Shown piece by piece: positions 1 to 8,765 of a stretch of DNA of 64,000 nt. Each line of letters begins with the position of its first letter. Position 1 is the stretch's first letter. A program made the translations under genes and the position numbers. The stretch is taken from contig NZ_CP007739.1 in the NCBI RefSeq assembly GCF_000724485.1, positions 976,843 through 1,040,842 on the forward strand. The letters are read 5' to 3'. The notes beneath the pieces are model-generated. The model did not search any database. It worked only from the letters and a program-made list of their open reading frames with translations, and was not told the DNA's origin. The DNA is from Bacillus methanolicus MGA3. Its GTDB lineage: Bacteria; Bacillota; Bacilli; Bacillales; Cytobacillaceae.

Positions 1-399
1 AAAGAAAAAAATCAAGTGTTGCAACACGAGGAGAAATTACATCCAAAACAGCATAAAATACAAGAAAACAAACATGAAGAACAACCTGAAAAACGGGATA
101 AAAATAATAAGAAGCGAAATCCCGGAATAAGGTTAAATGAAAATACAGAGAAACAGAGTCTTTGCGAAAAGAATAAAAAAAAGAATAATTATATAGGTCA
201 TGAGAAACATTATTTTGGTAAAGAGAAACAAAATTCACTTAAAGTGAAAATTAAAACTGATGAAAAGAAAAATAAAACTTACGATGAAAAACATAAAGAT
301 CGTCATGTAAAAAGTAATGGTGAAAAGAAAAATAACATTGACGAAAAGAATCAAAGAAAAAAAGGGGATTATCATAAAGAAAAGTCCGGTGATATGTAA
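1..399 (+). CDS. lysine-rich low-complexity protein, 5' end outside the window
   Basis: The frame is open from base 1 to a TAA at 397-399, so the beginning probably lies upstream. A GTG at 16 is the first possible start inside the window but has no visible ribosome binding site. The protein is extremely rich in Lys, Asn, Glu and His, with irregular repeats of the type K-N-E-K/D-E-K-K-N and no hydrophobic segment. No domain is recognisable. A good rho-independent terminator follows directly, which supports real expression. It could be the charged C-terminal tail of a larger spore-coat or surface protein, but that is a guess; no function is assigned. Confidence 0.5.
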   Translation, partial: KEKNQVLQHEEKLHPKQHKIQENKHEEQPEKRDKNNKKRNPGIRLNENTEKQSLCEKNKKKNNYIGHEKHYFGKEKQNSLKVKIKTDEKKNKTYDEKHKDRHVKSNGEKKNNIDEKNQRKKGDYHKEKSGDM

Positions 400-413
400 A
401 GCCGGACTTTTTT
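380..413 (+). terminator. rho-independent terminator of the lysine-rich gene
   Basis: Stem AAGTCCGG (382-389) pairs with CCGGACTT (402-409), followed by a T run. The stop codon of the upstream gene lies in the loop. Confidence 0.8.
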
Positions 414-419
414 GACATT

Positions 420-620
420 TTATGGGTTGTTTTGTCTTGATAATTGGGCTTGAGCTTGTTGTACAAGCCGTTTTGTAATTTCTCCTCCGACGGAACCGTT
501 AGAACGGGATACCGTATCAGAACCTAAGTTGACTCCGAACTCTTGAGCGATTTCATATTTTACCTGATCTAAGTATTGTTCAATTCCAGGAACAAGCAAC
601 TTATTACTGCTTCTAGCCAT
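420..620 (-). CDS. alpha/beta-type small acid-soluble spore protein
   Basis: This 66-residue protein has the two hallmarks of alpha/beta SASPs: a motif around [13 protein letters not shown], which contains the germination protease (Gpr) cleavage region, and the C-terminal [13 protein letters not shown] block. These proteins coat DNA in the forespore, protect it from UV and heat damage, and are degraded at germination as an amino-acid source. The start at 620 is chosen because AAGGAG lies just upstream and homologues begin with M-A-R-S/N-N-K; a longer reading to 695 adds an implausible leader. The gene is monocistronic. Forespore (sigma-G) control is expected from the family, but no convincing promoter was seen. 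Confidence 0.93.
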   Translation of the reverse strand: MARSSNKLLVPGIEQYLDQVKYEIAQEFGVNLGSDTVSRSNGSVGGEITKRLVQQAQAQLSRQNNP

Positions 621-719
621 CTGTTTCAACTCCTTGCCCGTTTTACAGAGAAACATTCTCTGTAACAGTAGTTTGGATAACAAGAAAAAATTCATGTGTG
701 GAAATGTTTGTAATGGTAT

Positions 720-757
720 AAATAAGGGACTTGCCTAGAAGTGGTAAATCCCTTTTT
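720..757 (-). terminator. terminator for the 757-1101 gene
   Basis: An AAGGGA/TCCCTT stem around 723-752, with a T-rich 3' side in the minus direction, lies at the stop of the minus-strand gene. Confidence 0.5.
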
Positions 758-1101
758 TAGTCATTACCATGGTTTACGTCTTTTGTCGGATGCATAAAAG
801 GATATCCTTGTGGTTGTTTTTTACTTTCAAGCAGTTCTTTGTTTTCGGAAGTGTTCCAGCCAATATCATTTGTCGGGTGAACCCATTCGTCCCCTGACAT
901 AATTGCAGGGTCGGTCTTGTCGCTCCAGTTTTCAAGAGGAGAATTAGGGGATGTGTACTTGCTGTCTCCAATGATGACTCCAAACGAATTCTCGAATGGA
1001 GGCTCAATCTCTATTCCGGTTCCTTTAAAGCTTGGTGCATGAATTTGATGCGGCAACGATCCGTCGATATCATACTTTTTCATTTTCTTATTTGATTTCA
1101 T
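757..1101 (-). CDS. conserved Bacillus protein of the DUF3905 type
   Basis: A 114-residue soluble, acidic protein with no signal peptide or membrane segment. Its C-terminal half carries the repeated phrases EWVHPTNDIGW and PFMHPTKDV, which I recall from the DUF3905 family of spore formers; the function is unknown. The ATG at 1101 is preceded by GGGTGAGATT, an acceptable binding site. It stands alone between a spore protein gene and a broken small gene. The family name is from memory, so treat it as tentative; the coding call itself is firm because of the motif conservation and ribosome binding site. Confidence 0.7.
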   Translation of the reverse strand: MKSNKKMKKYDIDGSLPHQIHAPSFKGTGIEIEPPFENSFGVIIGDSKYTSPNSPLENWSDKTDPAIMSGDEWVHPTNDIGWNTSENKELLESKKQPQGYPFMHPTKDVNHGND

Positions 1102-1248
1102 AATCTCACCCTTTTTTAATTATTTTTTGTTTTTTTCGTGCTTTTATTAGCACAATAGGATTGAAAAATAAGGAAAAGGATGAATGAATGTTTTCAACTG
1201 TTATGTTAAAAATAAAGCTAAGCTTCAAAATTAAGGAGGAGGAAACAA

Positions 1249-1561
1249 ATGGCTAAGAGAAAAGCGGAAGTGAATGCAGTAGAAAAATATAGTAAAACAC
1301 CGAAAAAGAACTTGCAGGAAAGCAAGTTTTCAGCAGAATTCGGTCAAGATGAAGATCCGATGAAAATGGCGAACAGGAATTCTAAAAACGGACGAGAAGG
1401 AAGAACGTAAATTGAAAAAGAAAAATGATAAGCAAAGCTCAAACAGCGCAAATGTCGAATTTGGAATTGAGTTTGGCGATATGAATGCAAATAAATTTTT
1501 CGAGATCCCATTTATGAGCGAAAAGAACAAAGAAAAGGCTGATCAGAAGACAGACTGCTAA
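1249..1561 (+). pseudogene. small hydrophilic (possibly spore) protein gene with a one-base frameshift
   Basis: A strong binding site, AAGGAGGAGG, precedes the ATG at 1249. Frame 1 codes 53 residues and stops at 1410. Removing one A from the five-A run at 1384-1388 would join it to an open frame ending at TAA 1559-1561, giving about 103 residues. Both halves carry a similar phrase, KFSAEFG in the first and NVEFGIEFG in the second, loosely like the FGTEFA repeats of gamma-type SASPs. The charged Lys/Glu/Asn composition continues smoothly across the break, which argues that this was one gene. It may be a true frameshift mutation, polymerase slippage on the A run, or a sequencing error. A terminator follows. 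Confidence 0.55.
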
Positions 1562-1565
1562 TATA

Positions 1566-1602
1566 AAAAAGCCGGACCAATTATTAAGAGGCCGGCTTTA
1601 AG
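1566..1602. terminator. shared terminator between convergent genes
   Basis: AAAGCCGG pairs with CCGGCTTT, with A/T tracts on both sides. It overlaps the stop of the minus-strand radical SAM gene at 1584. Confidence 0.75.
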
Positions 1603-3347
1603 ATTTTCTTTTTACATGTGTAAATAACAGTTTTTTCTTCATGGGGCGGGAAATAAGCAAGAATCGATGTCGGTTCCATTTCAATCTTTCCTGTCAGCAA
1701 GTATTTTTCTAAATCAAAAGGAACTTCTTCGAGCATCGTGTGCTTGAATAATAATTTTTCAGTGAGATTTAATTGTTTAAACTCGGAACCGAGCATGCTG
1801 GGATCTTGAAGGAACCTTTGATATAATATTGATCTTTCGTGCTTATCGTAAGTTGGTTCCCACCATGGTTTTCTTGGTTTATATTTTTGATTGATAAGGT
1901 AGTCATACTTCATGATACCTTCAACAATTGGCAGTTCTTTCAGCTTGATTGAATGCAAAAAATCCAATAATCGGTAAAATAGATCTTCAAGCTGATGACC
2001 GATTCTTTCCCATCCATTCTCCTCCCAATAAGCGCCAAATTCTTGGAAAAAGTCAAAAGGGGTAGGAAAGGCATTTGTCACAAGATATTCAATCGTATGA
2101 TCCATCCGGTGACCATTCCAATATTTTTCAAGTACATCTTCCACTTGCTTTATTTTAATAATATCATCAAAGGTAAGTACATTATTACCAAGAATTTCAT
2201 AAGGCGAATGATCCATATAAATATATTGATGTTCTTTTGCGCGAATCCTCAAACCGGTTCCTCTTAACATCTTTAAAAATCCAAGCTGAAGTTCTTCCGG
2301 CCGCAATGCAAAAACATCGTTAAATGTTTTCTTAAACGACGTATAGTCTTCTTCAGGGAGTCCAGCAATTAAGTCAAGATGCTGAGCAATTTTACCGCCT
2401 TCCTTTATCATTGTGACAGTACGGGATAACTTCTCAAAATTTTGTTTTCTCATGACAAGTTCATTCGTATAATCATTTGTTGACTGAACCCCTATCTCAA
2501 AGCGGAACAGTCCAGGAGGTGCATTGCGGTTTAAAAAGTCTATCACTTCCGGCCGCATAATATCAGCTGTAATTTCAAACTGAAAAACGGTGCCCGGTAC
2601 GTGTTCATCAATTAAGAATTGGAACATGTCCATCGCATAGCTTCTGCTAATGTTAAATGTCCTGTCTACAAACTTGATTGTTTTTGCACCATTTTTCATT
2701 AAATAGCGAATATCTTCTTTAATTTTTTCACGGTCAAAATAACGCACGCCTACTTCAATAGATGATAGGCAAAACTGACAGCTGAACGGACAGCCCCGGC
2801 TTGTTTCAATATATGTTATACGCTTGGAAAGATGAGGAATGTCCTCTTTAAATCGAAACGGGGAAGGAAGCTTTTTTAAGTCTAATTTGTTGCGCTGAGG
2901 ATTGATCTTCACTTTCCCATCGTTTCTATACGCGATCCCGTGAACGTTTTCGAATCTCTGATTTCCATCGAATTCTGAAAGAAGCTGTTTGAAGGTTTCT
3001 TCGCCCTCTCCAATCACAATAAAATCGAACTCGGGAACCTTTTCCATCCATTCCATCACATCATAGGAAACTTCAGGACCGCCAACAACAATCTTAATGG
3101 CAGGATTGATCTTCTTGATTATTTTGATCACTTTAATCGTTTCTTCAATGTTCCAAATATAACAGCTGAAACCAATGATATCCGGCTTTTTTCGGAAAAG
3201 ATCTGTCACAATGTTCATCGCGGGGTCCTTAATTGTATATTCTGCTAGTTCAACATGATATTCTGGTTCTGCATAAGCTTTTAGATAGCGAATGGCCAAG
3301 TTTGTATGAATGTATTTTGCATTCAGTGTCGTACAAATTACTACCAT
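1584..3347 (-). CDS. B12-binding-domain radical SAM protein (DUF4080 type)
   Basis: A 587-residue protein. The N-terminal ~130 residues form a cobalamin-binding-like Rossmann domain with GGPEVSYD and IGEGEE motifs. A radical SAM core follows with the 4Fe-4S motif CPFSCQFC (Cys186, Cys190, Cys193), then a long helical C-terminal domain typical of DUF4080. Members cleave SAM to a 5'-deoxyadenosyl radical; the substrate of this group is unknown. The ATG at 3347 has GGAG nearby. The gene is single, in the same direction as the acyltransferase upstream of it but separated by about 50 bp. The fold is certain; methyltransfer or another reaction cannot be chosen from the sequence. Confidence 0.9.
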   Translation of the reverse strand: MVVICTTLNAKYIHTNLAIRYLKAYAEPEYHVELAEYTIKDPAMNIVTDLFRKKPDIIGFSCYIWNIEETIKVIKIIKKINPAIKIVVGGPEVSYDVMEWMEKVPEFDFIVIGEGEETFKQLLSEFDGNQRFENVHGIAYRNDGKVKINPQRNKLDLKKLPSPFRFKEDIPHLSKRITYIETSRGCPFSCQFCLSSIEVGVRYFDREKIKEDIRYLMKNGAKTIKFVDRTFNISRSYAMDMFQFLIDEHVPGTVFQFEITADIMRPEVIDFLNRNAPPGLFRFEIGVQSTNDYTNELVMRKQNFEKLSRTVTMIKEGGKIAQHLDLIAGLPEEDYTSFKKTFNDVFALRPEELQLGFLKMLRGTGLRIRAKEHQYIYMDHSPYEILGNNVLTFDDIIKIKQVEDVLEKYWNGHRMDHTIEYLVTNAFPTPFDFFQEFGAYWEENGWERIGHQLEDLFYRLLDFLHSIKLKELPIVEGIMKYDYLINQKYKPRKPWWEPTYDKHERSILYQRFLQDPSMLGSEFKQLNLTEKLLFKHTMLEEVPFDLEKYLLTGKIEMEPTSILAYFPPHEEKTVIYTCKKKILKPAS

Positions 3348-3397
3348 TTATTTCAAACTCCTTAAAGAGGAACTAAATAATCAAAAACAAATTTTTA

Positions 3398-4444
3398 TTA
3401 TATCTCATTGTTAAGTTTTTTTCTATAAAATTTTACAATACTAATAAACCATGCCTGCAGCAGTTTAAGTCTTGATAATTTAAATTCGATAAGAGGCTGT
3501 GCAAAGGATATTGCAATTTGGCTCGATAACACAATCGTAAGAAGTAACGAAATTCCCGCAAGCAATAAGAAGTTTTCAGGTTCATGAAACAATTTTGGGA
3601 TTTCACTTTCGCGAAATGCCCTGACAAAAAATCCATGAAGCAAATAGACATACAATGAATTTTTTCCTAAGCTTGTAAAGAAATATTGTTTTCTTGGAAC
3701 AAAAGCAAAGAAGCTGAAAACCATGATCACACTTAAAATATACAATCCTAGCCTTGTCAACATTGCATTGAATGAAGCTTCTCCCAATTCCCCATATGGT
3801 TTTGAACCGAGCAGCCATTCATAATTCATTTCCGGATATAAATAAAAGCCGATAAATACGATGATAAAGGCAGCAAGAGAAAATAATCGAAATTTTACCC
3901 TTAATAAGGCGGATATGTGTTCTTTTCTTAAATAATATCCTAGCAAAAAGAACGGAAAAAAGACGAAAGTTCTGGATAAGCTTAAATAATTTGAAACTGA
4001 ATCGACGTATCCGATCAAAAGACCAATAATAAGCGCTGCTGTAATTGAAACGGCAGCTTTGTATTTTGCAAAAAGCAAGAGCATTATATTCCAGAAAAAT
4101 AAACTGATTAGGAACCACAAAGACCAATGAGGATCGAATGGATCCATTTTAAGCTCGGATTGTTCATATAAGAAATAATAGAAAATGGAGTAGATTATTT
4201 GGAAGGTCATATAAGGTAAAATTAATTTTTTGGCAATTTTTTTTACATATCCTTTTTGATAAAATCCTTTTGCAAAAAAACCTGATACTACGATAAAAGC
4301 AGGCATATGAAAGGTATAAATGACTTTATAGATCGTATAGATGGTTTCGTTATTTTCGATAAAAGACCTTAACAAATGTCCGAATACAACAAAGAAGATT
4401 AAGATAAATTTGGCATTATCAAAGTAATAATTACGTTGTTTCAT
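3398..4444 (-). CDS. membrane acyltransferase, YkrP-like
   Basis: A 348-residue protein with about ten hydrophobic segments and the acyltransferase-3 signature near the N-terminus: YFDNAKFILIFFVVFGH with the conserved His, then FHMPAFIVVSGFFA. Such proteins O-acetylate cell-envelope sugars, but this one lacks the SGNH esterase domain found in OatA. B. subtilis YkrP sits in the same place, just before kinE and ogt, so this is probably its orthologue. The ATG at 4444 follows GGAGG at good spacing. The acceptor is unknown. Confidence 0.88.
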   Translation of the reverse strand: MKQRNYYFDNAKFILIFFVVFGHLLRSFIENNETIYTIYKVIYTFHMPAFIVVSGFFAKGFYQKGYVKKIAKKLILPYMTFQIIYSIFYYFLYEQSELKMDPFDPHWSLWFLISLFFWNIMLLLFAKYKAAVSITAALIIGLLIGYVDSVSNYLSLSRTFVFFPFFLLGYYLRKEHISALLRVKFRLFSLAAFIIVFIGFYLYPEMNYEWLLGSKPYGELGEASFNAMLTRLGLYILSVIMVFSFFAFVPRKQYFFTSLGKNSLYVYLLHGFFVRAFRESEIPKLFHEPENFLLLAGISLLLTIVLSSQIAISFAQPLIEFKLSRLKLLQAWFISIVKFYRKKLNNEI

Positions 4445-4723
4445 TGTGTCCTCCCTAATTTCTGACCCCGTAATTATCTATATTTATACATCCTTCCCTA
4501 CTTTACCATGCTGTAAACAAGTTATTCATTGTAAAATTTTCGGTGTATAAGGAAAAAATTAAATTACATTTCTCACTTTCAGCAGGTAATTATTTAATTA
4601 ATTGGCAAGTATTTCTTTTAAACCTCTTATACTTTTATTATAATAAAATATATTATGAAGATCTTGTATCTACATGTTAAGAGTGCATTTATCTCGGTGT
4701 TTTTCTAAAGAAGGGGGCAAAAC

Positions 4724-6514
4724 ATGAGAGGGGTCAAAAAGGTTTTAGACAACAAAGAAAAACCTTCGACAAATAGTAATAAGGGAGAAAAGTTGGCCCG
4801 ATTTTTAGATGGCCTTAATTTTTGGCAAAATTTAAGACTTGGCCAAAAATACGGAACTGCATTATTTATCATCATTGGACTGTTTACAGTTTCAACGATC
4901 ATTACATTCGGTTTATTGTCTCTAGTAAACTCGAAAATGGATTCAGTAAAAGAAACTGGCGAAAAAGCCATAAATATGACGGAAGCGGCAGCCATTTTTC
5001 ATCAAAAAGGAAGTACAATTGGGAACTATATTATCGATTCAAATCCTAAACATATAGCAAATTTTGAAGCATTAACTAAAAACTTTAACCAGTTAAAGAA
5101 AAATATTAAGTCTTCCCTTACAACATTGGAAACAAAGAAATTATTTCAACAAATAGATGAGAATGATAAAAAAATTACATTACTGTTTAACAATGTGATC
5201 AAACCGGAGGTAAAGCTTCAGCACGTACGCGAGTATAGGCTTGGAAAGCTGCAGGCAGATCATTTAATTTCGGAAACAGTTATAAAGCTTGATAAACTGC
5301 ATGAAATTTTGAAAAAAGAACAACAAAATGCCGTTACTTCTGCAAAAGCAGGCATAATTACTACTTTAGTAGTTCTTGTAGTTTCAATTTTTGTATCTGC
5401 TGTTTTAGGAATATCAAGCATCTTAGTTATTGAAAAATTTATTTCTGCAAAACTCTCCCAAATCGTAAACGTTTCAAACGAAATTGCGTCAGGGAATTTA
5501 AATGTCAAACCAATTGAATATAACGGAAAAGATGAAATTGCAGAATTAAGCAAAGCGACAAATTCAATGAAGGAAAAACTTCAGTTGATGATTCAGGAAA
5601 TTTCTGTTGTTTCCAATGATGTATCAGATAAAAGCAGTGAATTAAATATAGCAGCAAATGAAGTAAGGGCAGCCAGCCAGCAAATTGCTTCGACCATGCA
5701 GGAACTAGCTGGAGGAGCGGAAGAACAAGCCAATTCTGCAACTGGTTTGGCTCGAATGATGGAAGACTATTTGTTAAAAGTGAAAAAGGCAAGTGATAGC
5801 GGAATGATGATTCAATCTGCGTCAAATGATGTGTTATTGATGACAAAAGACGGGGATCAATTGATGAGAGAATCTCAACAGCAAATGGAAAGAATCAACG
5901 AGATTATGAAATTGTCTGTAAAAAAAGTTCAGGGGCTAGACGAAAAGACGAAACAAATTTCAAAACTTGTTCAAGTTATTCAAGAAATAGCTAATCAAAC
6001 AAACCTCCTTGCTTTAAATGCTGCAATTGAAGCAGCACGTGCCGGAGAACATGGAAGAGGATTTGCCGTTGTAGCAGATGAAGTTCGGAAGCTGGCAGAG
6101 CAAGTTTCGTTCTCAGTATCGGACATCACGAAAATTGTAAAGGGTATTCAAATAGAATCTAACAATGTTGTTTCCTCTCTTCAAGCAGGGTATAAGCAAG
6201 TGGAAGAAGGAACCGGGCAAATCGAAATTACTGGACAAACCTTTCAAAAGATTTACGAGGCTGTATCGCTTATGGCTGAAAAAGTAAATGATATATCCAA
6301 CAGTATGGAGCAATTGGCTAAAAGTTCAGTTGAAATGAATAGATCGATTGAAAATGTCGCGTCTGTTTCTGAACAATCTGCTGCCGGCATTGAAGAGGCA
6401 AGTGCTTCAATTACACAAACAAATTTCAGTTTGGAAGAAATATCAAACAATTCTCAATCGCTTTCAAAATTGGCAGAGCAATTAAATGCCATGATTCGAA
6501 AATTTAAATTGTAA
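4724..6514 (+). CDS. methyl-accepting chemotaxis protein
   Basis: A 596-residue chemoreceptor. A basic N-terminal tail of ~40 residues precedes TM1 (about 43-66). A helical extracellular sensor (about 67-205) leads to TM2 (about 209-232), a HAMP domain (about 233-290) and the cytoplasmic signalling coiled coil. The hairpin tip, with [20 protein letters not shown], lies around residues 425-445 and binds CheA/CheW. Glu- and Gln-rich heptads on either side are candidate methylation sites. The ligand is unknown; the short sensor resembles four-helix-bundle types. It is a single gene with GGGGGC before the ATG, placed between ykrP and the kinase where B. subtilis has none, so it is probably a lineage-specific insertion. 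Confidence 0.95.
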   Translation: MRGVKKVLDNKEKPSTNSNKGEKLARFLDGLNFWQNLRLGQKYGTALFIIIGLFTVSTIITFGLLSLVNSKMDSVKETGEKAINMTEAAAIFHQKGSTIGNYIIDSNPKHIANFEALTKNFNQLKKNIKSSLTTLETKKLFQQIDENDKKITLLFNNVIKPEVKLQHVREYRLGKLQADHLISETVIKLDKLHEILKKEQQNAVTSAKAGIITTLVVLVVSIFVSAVLGISSILVIEKFISAKLSQIVNVSNEIASGNLNVKPIEYNGKDEIAELSKATNSMKEKLQLMIQEISVVSNDVSDKSSELNIAANEVRAASQQIASTMQELAGGAEEQANSATGLARMMEDYLLKVKKASDSGMMIQSASNDVLLMTKDGDQLMRESQQQMERINEIMKLSVKKVQGLDEKTKQISKLVQVIQEIANQTNLLALNAAIEAARAGEHGRGFAVVADEVRKLAEQVSFSVSDITKIVKGIQIESNNVVSSLQAGYKQVEEGTGQIEITGQTFQKIYEAVSLMAEKVNDISNSMEQLAKSSVEMNRSIENVASVSEQSAAGIEEASASITQTNFSLEEISNNSQSLSKLAEQLNAMIRKFKL

Positions 6515-6568
6515 TAAAACTAGTGCTGGGTAAGACCTTATTTTTTCATCTACTGAATGGAGGATTTT

Positions 6569-6595
6569 ATGCTGATTTTGTCGAATTATTTTTAA
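6569..6595 (+). CDS. possible 8-codon leader peptide before the kinase gene
   Basis: GGAGG followed by ATG encodes M-L-I-L-S-N-Y-F and a TAA, ending about 30 bp before the kinase start. The Shine-Dalgarno sequence is good, but an ORF this short could be chance. Confidence 0.25.
   Translation: MLILSNYF
6577..6585 (+). promoter_or_regulatory. candidate Spo0A box
   Basis: TTTGTCGAA is an exact match to the Spo0A-box consensus TTTGTCRAA. It lies 42 bp upstream of the kinase start codon. Binding would let phosphorylated Spo0A feed back on a kinase that probably supplies it. Confidence 0.4.
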
Positions 6596-6626
6596 TAATT
6601 GCAGATTGCGGTGAGGAGGCCAAACA

Positions 6627-8126
6627 GTGGTAGGAGCAATGACGAACGAAGAATATCAGAACTTGCTGGAGAAAATTACTGCATTAGAAAAAGAAAATAA
6701 AAGATTGAAAGACGAACTTGCAAATAAAAATGAAGATTTATACATAGATTTATTTGAAGAAGCCATCGACGGAATCGTATTTTGGCAGGAAAACGGGAAA
6801 GTGGTAAAGGCAAATCTTTCTGCGGCGAAAATATTTGAATGCAGCCAAAACGAATTAATAGGGAAGAGACTTTTTGACTTTGTTTATGAGAAAAACGAAA
6901 AATATTATCAAATTACCAAAGAATTATATAGAACCGGAGCGATACGTGATGAATTGCTTTTTCTAATGCCAAACGGGCAGAAGAAATTGCTTGAATTTAC
7001 CGCTAAAATCAACCGGAACGGGCTTAACATTATGATTTTGCGGAATGTTACAGAACGTTTTAAAATGGAAAGGAAGCTTAGAGAGAGTGAGCAAAAATTC
7101 CGGAAAATTTTTGATGGCTCTTTTGAAGGCATTATTCTATGGAATGAAGATTTCCAAATCGTTGATGTGAATCAGACAGGAGTTAAAATGCTCGGTCTTT
7201 CTAAGAAGGATATAGTCGGACAATCTTTAAAAACATTGTTGAGTGAATTCAATGCAAAAAAAGAAAATCTTAAAGAGTATATGAAAAAACTTGAAAAAGA
7301 CGGACAGATAACGGGAACACTTTCAATAAAGTTGGATGAAACAAAACAAAAGCATTTTGAATTTTCAACAAAATCTAATTTAATCTCCGGTTTAAATTTA
7401 TCAGTTTTTCGTGATATTACAGAAAAATTGGAAATGGAGGAACAACTCAGGAAATCTGATACACTTCATGTTATTGGCGAGCTTGCGGCCGGCATTGCTC
7501 ATGAAATTCGAAATCCGATGACAGCACTTAAGGGATTTATTCAATTGCTGCAGGGGAGCATAAAAGAAGATCATTCGATGTATTTCCATGTCATTTCTAC
7601 AGAATTGCAGCGCATGGATTCTATTATTAATGAATTCTTAATTTTGGCAAAGCCGCAAGCTGTAAAATATGTTGAGTGCGACCTCCAAAAAATTGTGAGA
7701 GAAACAGTTGAACTTTTAAATGCTCAGGCCGTATTACATAATGTACAGTTCAAAACTAATTATGAAAAAGATTTGCCCCTGTTATTCTGTGAGCCAAATC
7801 AATTAAAAAAGGTGTTTATCAATATTATAAAAAATGCAATTGAAGTGATGCCAAATGGCGGTATTATAACGGTTTCAGTGAAAAAAACGGATGACAATAA
7901 ATTACATATTTCGGTTGAGGACCAAGGACCTGGCATGTCTGAAGAAAAGATTAAAAAACTTGGAGAACCTTTTTTTACAACAAAAGAAAGGGGAACAGGG
8001 CTTGGTTTAATGGTCAGTTATAAAATCATTGAAGAACATAATGGTATAATTGAAGTGCAGAGCAAGGAAGGAATCGGAACAACCTTTCATATTTATTTAC
8101 CAATCAATAAAGGCAGTGAAGAATAA
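6627..8126 (+). CDS. PAS-domain sensor histidine kinase, phosphorelay type (kinE position)
   Basis: A 499-residue protein without membrane segments. An N-terminal coiled coil (about 8-35) is followed by two PAS domains (about 40-150 and 160-270), a HisKA domain with phospho-acceptor His292 in AHEIRNPMTALKG, and a HATPase domain with KNAIEVMPNGG (N box), DQGPGM (G1) and GTGLGL (G2). The H-box type matches the B. subtilis KinA-E family that phosphorylates Spo0F. Position between ykrP and ogt matches kinE, but the protein is shorter than B. subtilis KinE as I recall it, so the symbol is withheld. The GTG start has GAGGAGG upstream; an ATG 12 bases later is an alternative. No response regulator gene is adjacent, as usual for orphan sporulation kinases. 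Confidence 0.9.
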   Translation: MVGAMTNEEYQNLLEKITALEKENKRLKDELANKNEDLYIDLFEEAIDGIVFWQENGKVVKANLSAAKIFECSQNELIGKRLFDFVYEKNEKYYQITKELYRTGAIRDELLFLMPNGQKKLLEFTAKINRNGLNIMILRNVTERFKMERKLRESEQKFRKIFDGSFEGIILWNEDFQIVDVNQTGVKMLGLSKKDIVGQSLKTLLSEFNAKKENLKEYMKKLEKDGQITGTLSIKLDETKQKHFEFSTKSNLISGLNLSVFRDITEKLEMEEQLRKSDTLHVIGELAAGIAHEIRNPMTALKGFIQLLQGSIKEDHSMYFHVISTELQRMDSIINEFLILAKPQAVKYVECDLQKIVRETVELLNAQAVLHNVQFKTNYEKDLPLLFCEPNQLKKVFINIIKNAIEVMPNGGIITVSVKKTDDNKLHISVEDQGPGMSEEKIKKLGEPFFTTKERGTGLGLMVSYKIIEEHNGIIEVQSKEGIGTTFHIYLPINKGSEE

Positions 8127-8132
8127 AAGTTT

Positions 8133-8660
8133 ATGAGAATATATGCGATCTGCCCATCGAAAATTGGGAACTTATATATAGTGGCTGAAGATGAAAAGTT
8201 GGCTGCTATTCATATCGGTGAAGACGATTTTTATGCAAATGAAACGTCTGAAGAATTAATTTATGAACCAGATTACCCAATTCTTTCAAAGTGTGTTAGC
8301 CAACTCAATGAATATTTCGAAGGAAAGCGGCAAAATTTTGATTTGCCGCTAAAGCAAGTTGGGACTGATTTTCAAATAGCTGTATGGAATCAGCTCAGCC
8401 AGATACCTTTTGGTGAAACGAGAAGTTATCGAGACATAGCTGAAAAAATCGGAAGGCCTAAAGCGGTAAGAGCTGTTGGGCAGGCAAACAAAGCAAATAT
8501 GTTTCCGATTATCGTTCCGTGCCACCGAGTGATCGGGAAAAATAAATCGTTAACAGGGTATGCGGGAAACCGGATTGATATTAAGGAAAAATTATTGTTA
8601 CTCGAAAAAGCTGAATTTAAATTAAATAAATACAGTAAACAAAAAGGACCTGACTTTTAA
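8133..8660 (+). CDS. ogt: methylated-DNA--protein-cysteine methyltransferase
   Basis: Ogt removes methyl groups from O6-methylguanine (and O4-methylthymine) by transferring them irreversibly to its own cysteine. The active site PCHRVIG is present with Cys130, preceded by the DNA-recognition helix containing GRPKAVRAVGQANKAN. Six bases separate it from the kinase gene, and its own ribosome binding site is weak, so translation is probably coupled. At 175 residues it is about ten longer than the B. subtilis protein; the extra C-terminal residues and the stop codon fall inside a dispersed repeat, suggesting that the repeat insertion altered the end of the gene. Confidence 0.95.
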   Translation: MRIYAICPSKIGNLYIVAEDEKLAAIHIGEDDFYANETSEELIYEPDYPILSKCVSQLNEYFEGKRQNFDLPLKQVGTDFQIAVWNQLSQIPFGETRSYRDIAEKIGRPKAVRAVGQANKANMFPIIVPCHRVIGKNKSLTGYAGNRIDIKEKLLLLEKAEFKLNKYSKQKGPDF

Positions 8661-8750
8661 AAACAAAGGATCAGACCCATCAATACAACATATAGTCAAA
8701 CACGAATGTATTGTTTATGTTGGAATGGGTCTGACCCTTATGAGTCAGTT
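8646..8750. repeat. dispersed GGGTCTGACCC palindromic repeat, copy 1
   Basis: A diverged copy with GATCAGACCC (8669-8678) facing GGGTCTGACCC (8727-8737), and outer ends TGACTTTT and TTATGAGTCAG. It lies between the convergent 3' ends of ogt and mtnK and overlaps the ogt stop codon. Confidence 0.75.
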
Positions 8751-8765
8751 AATTTGATATTTTAT

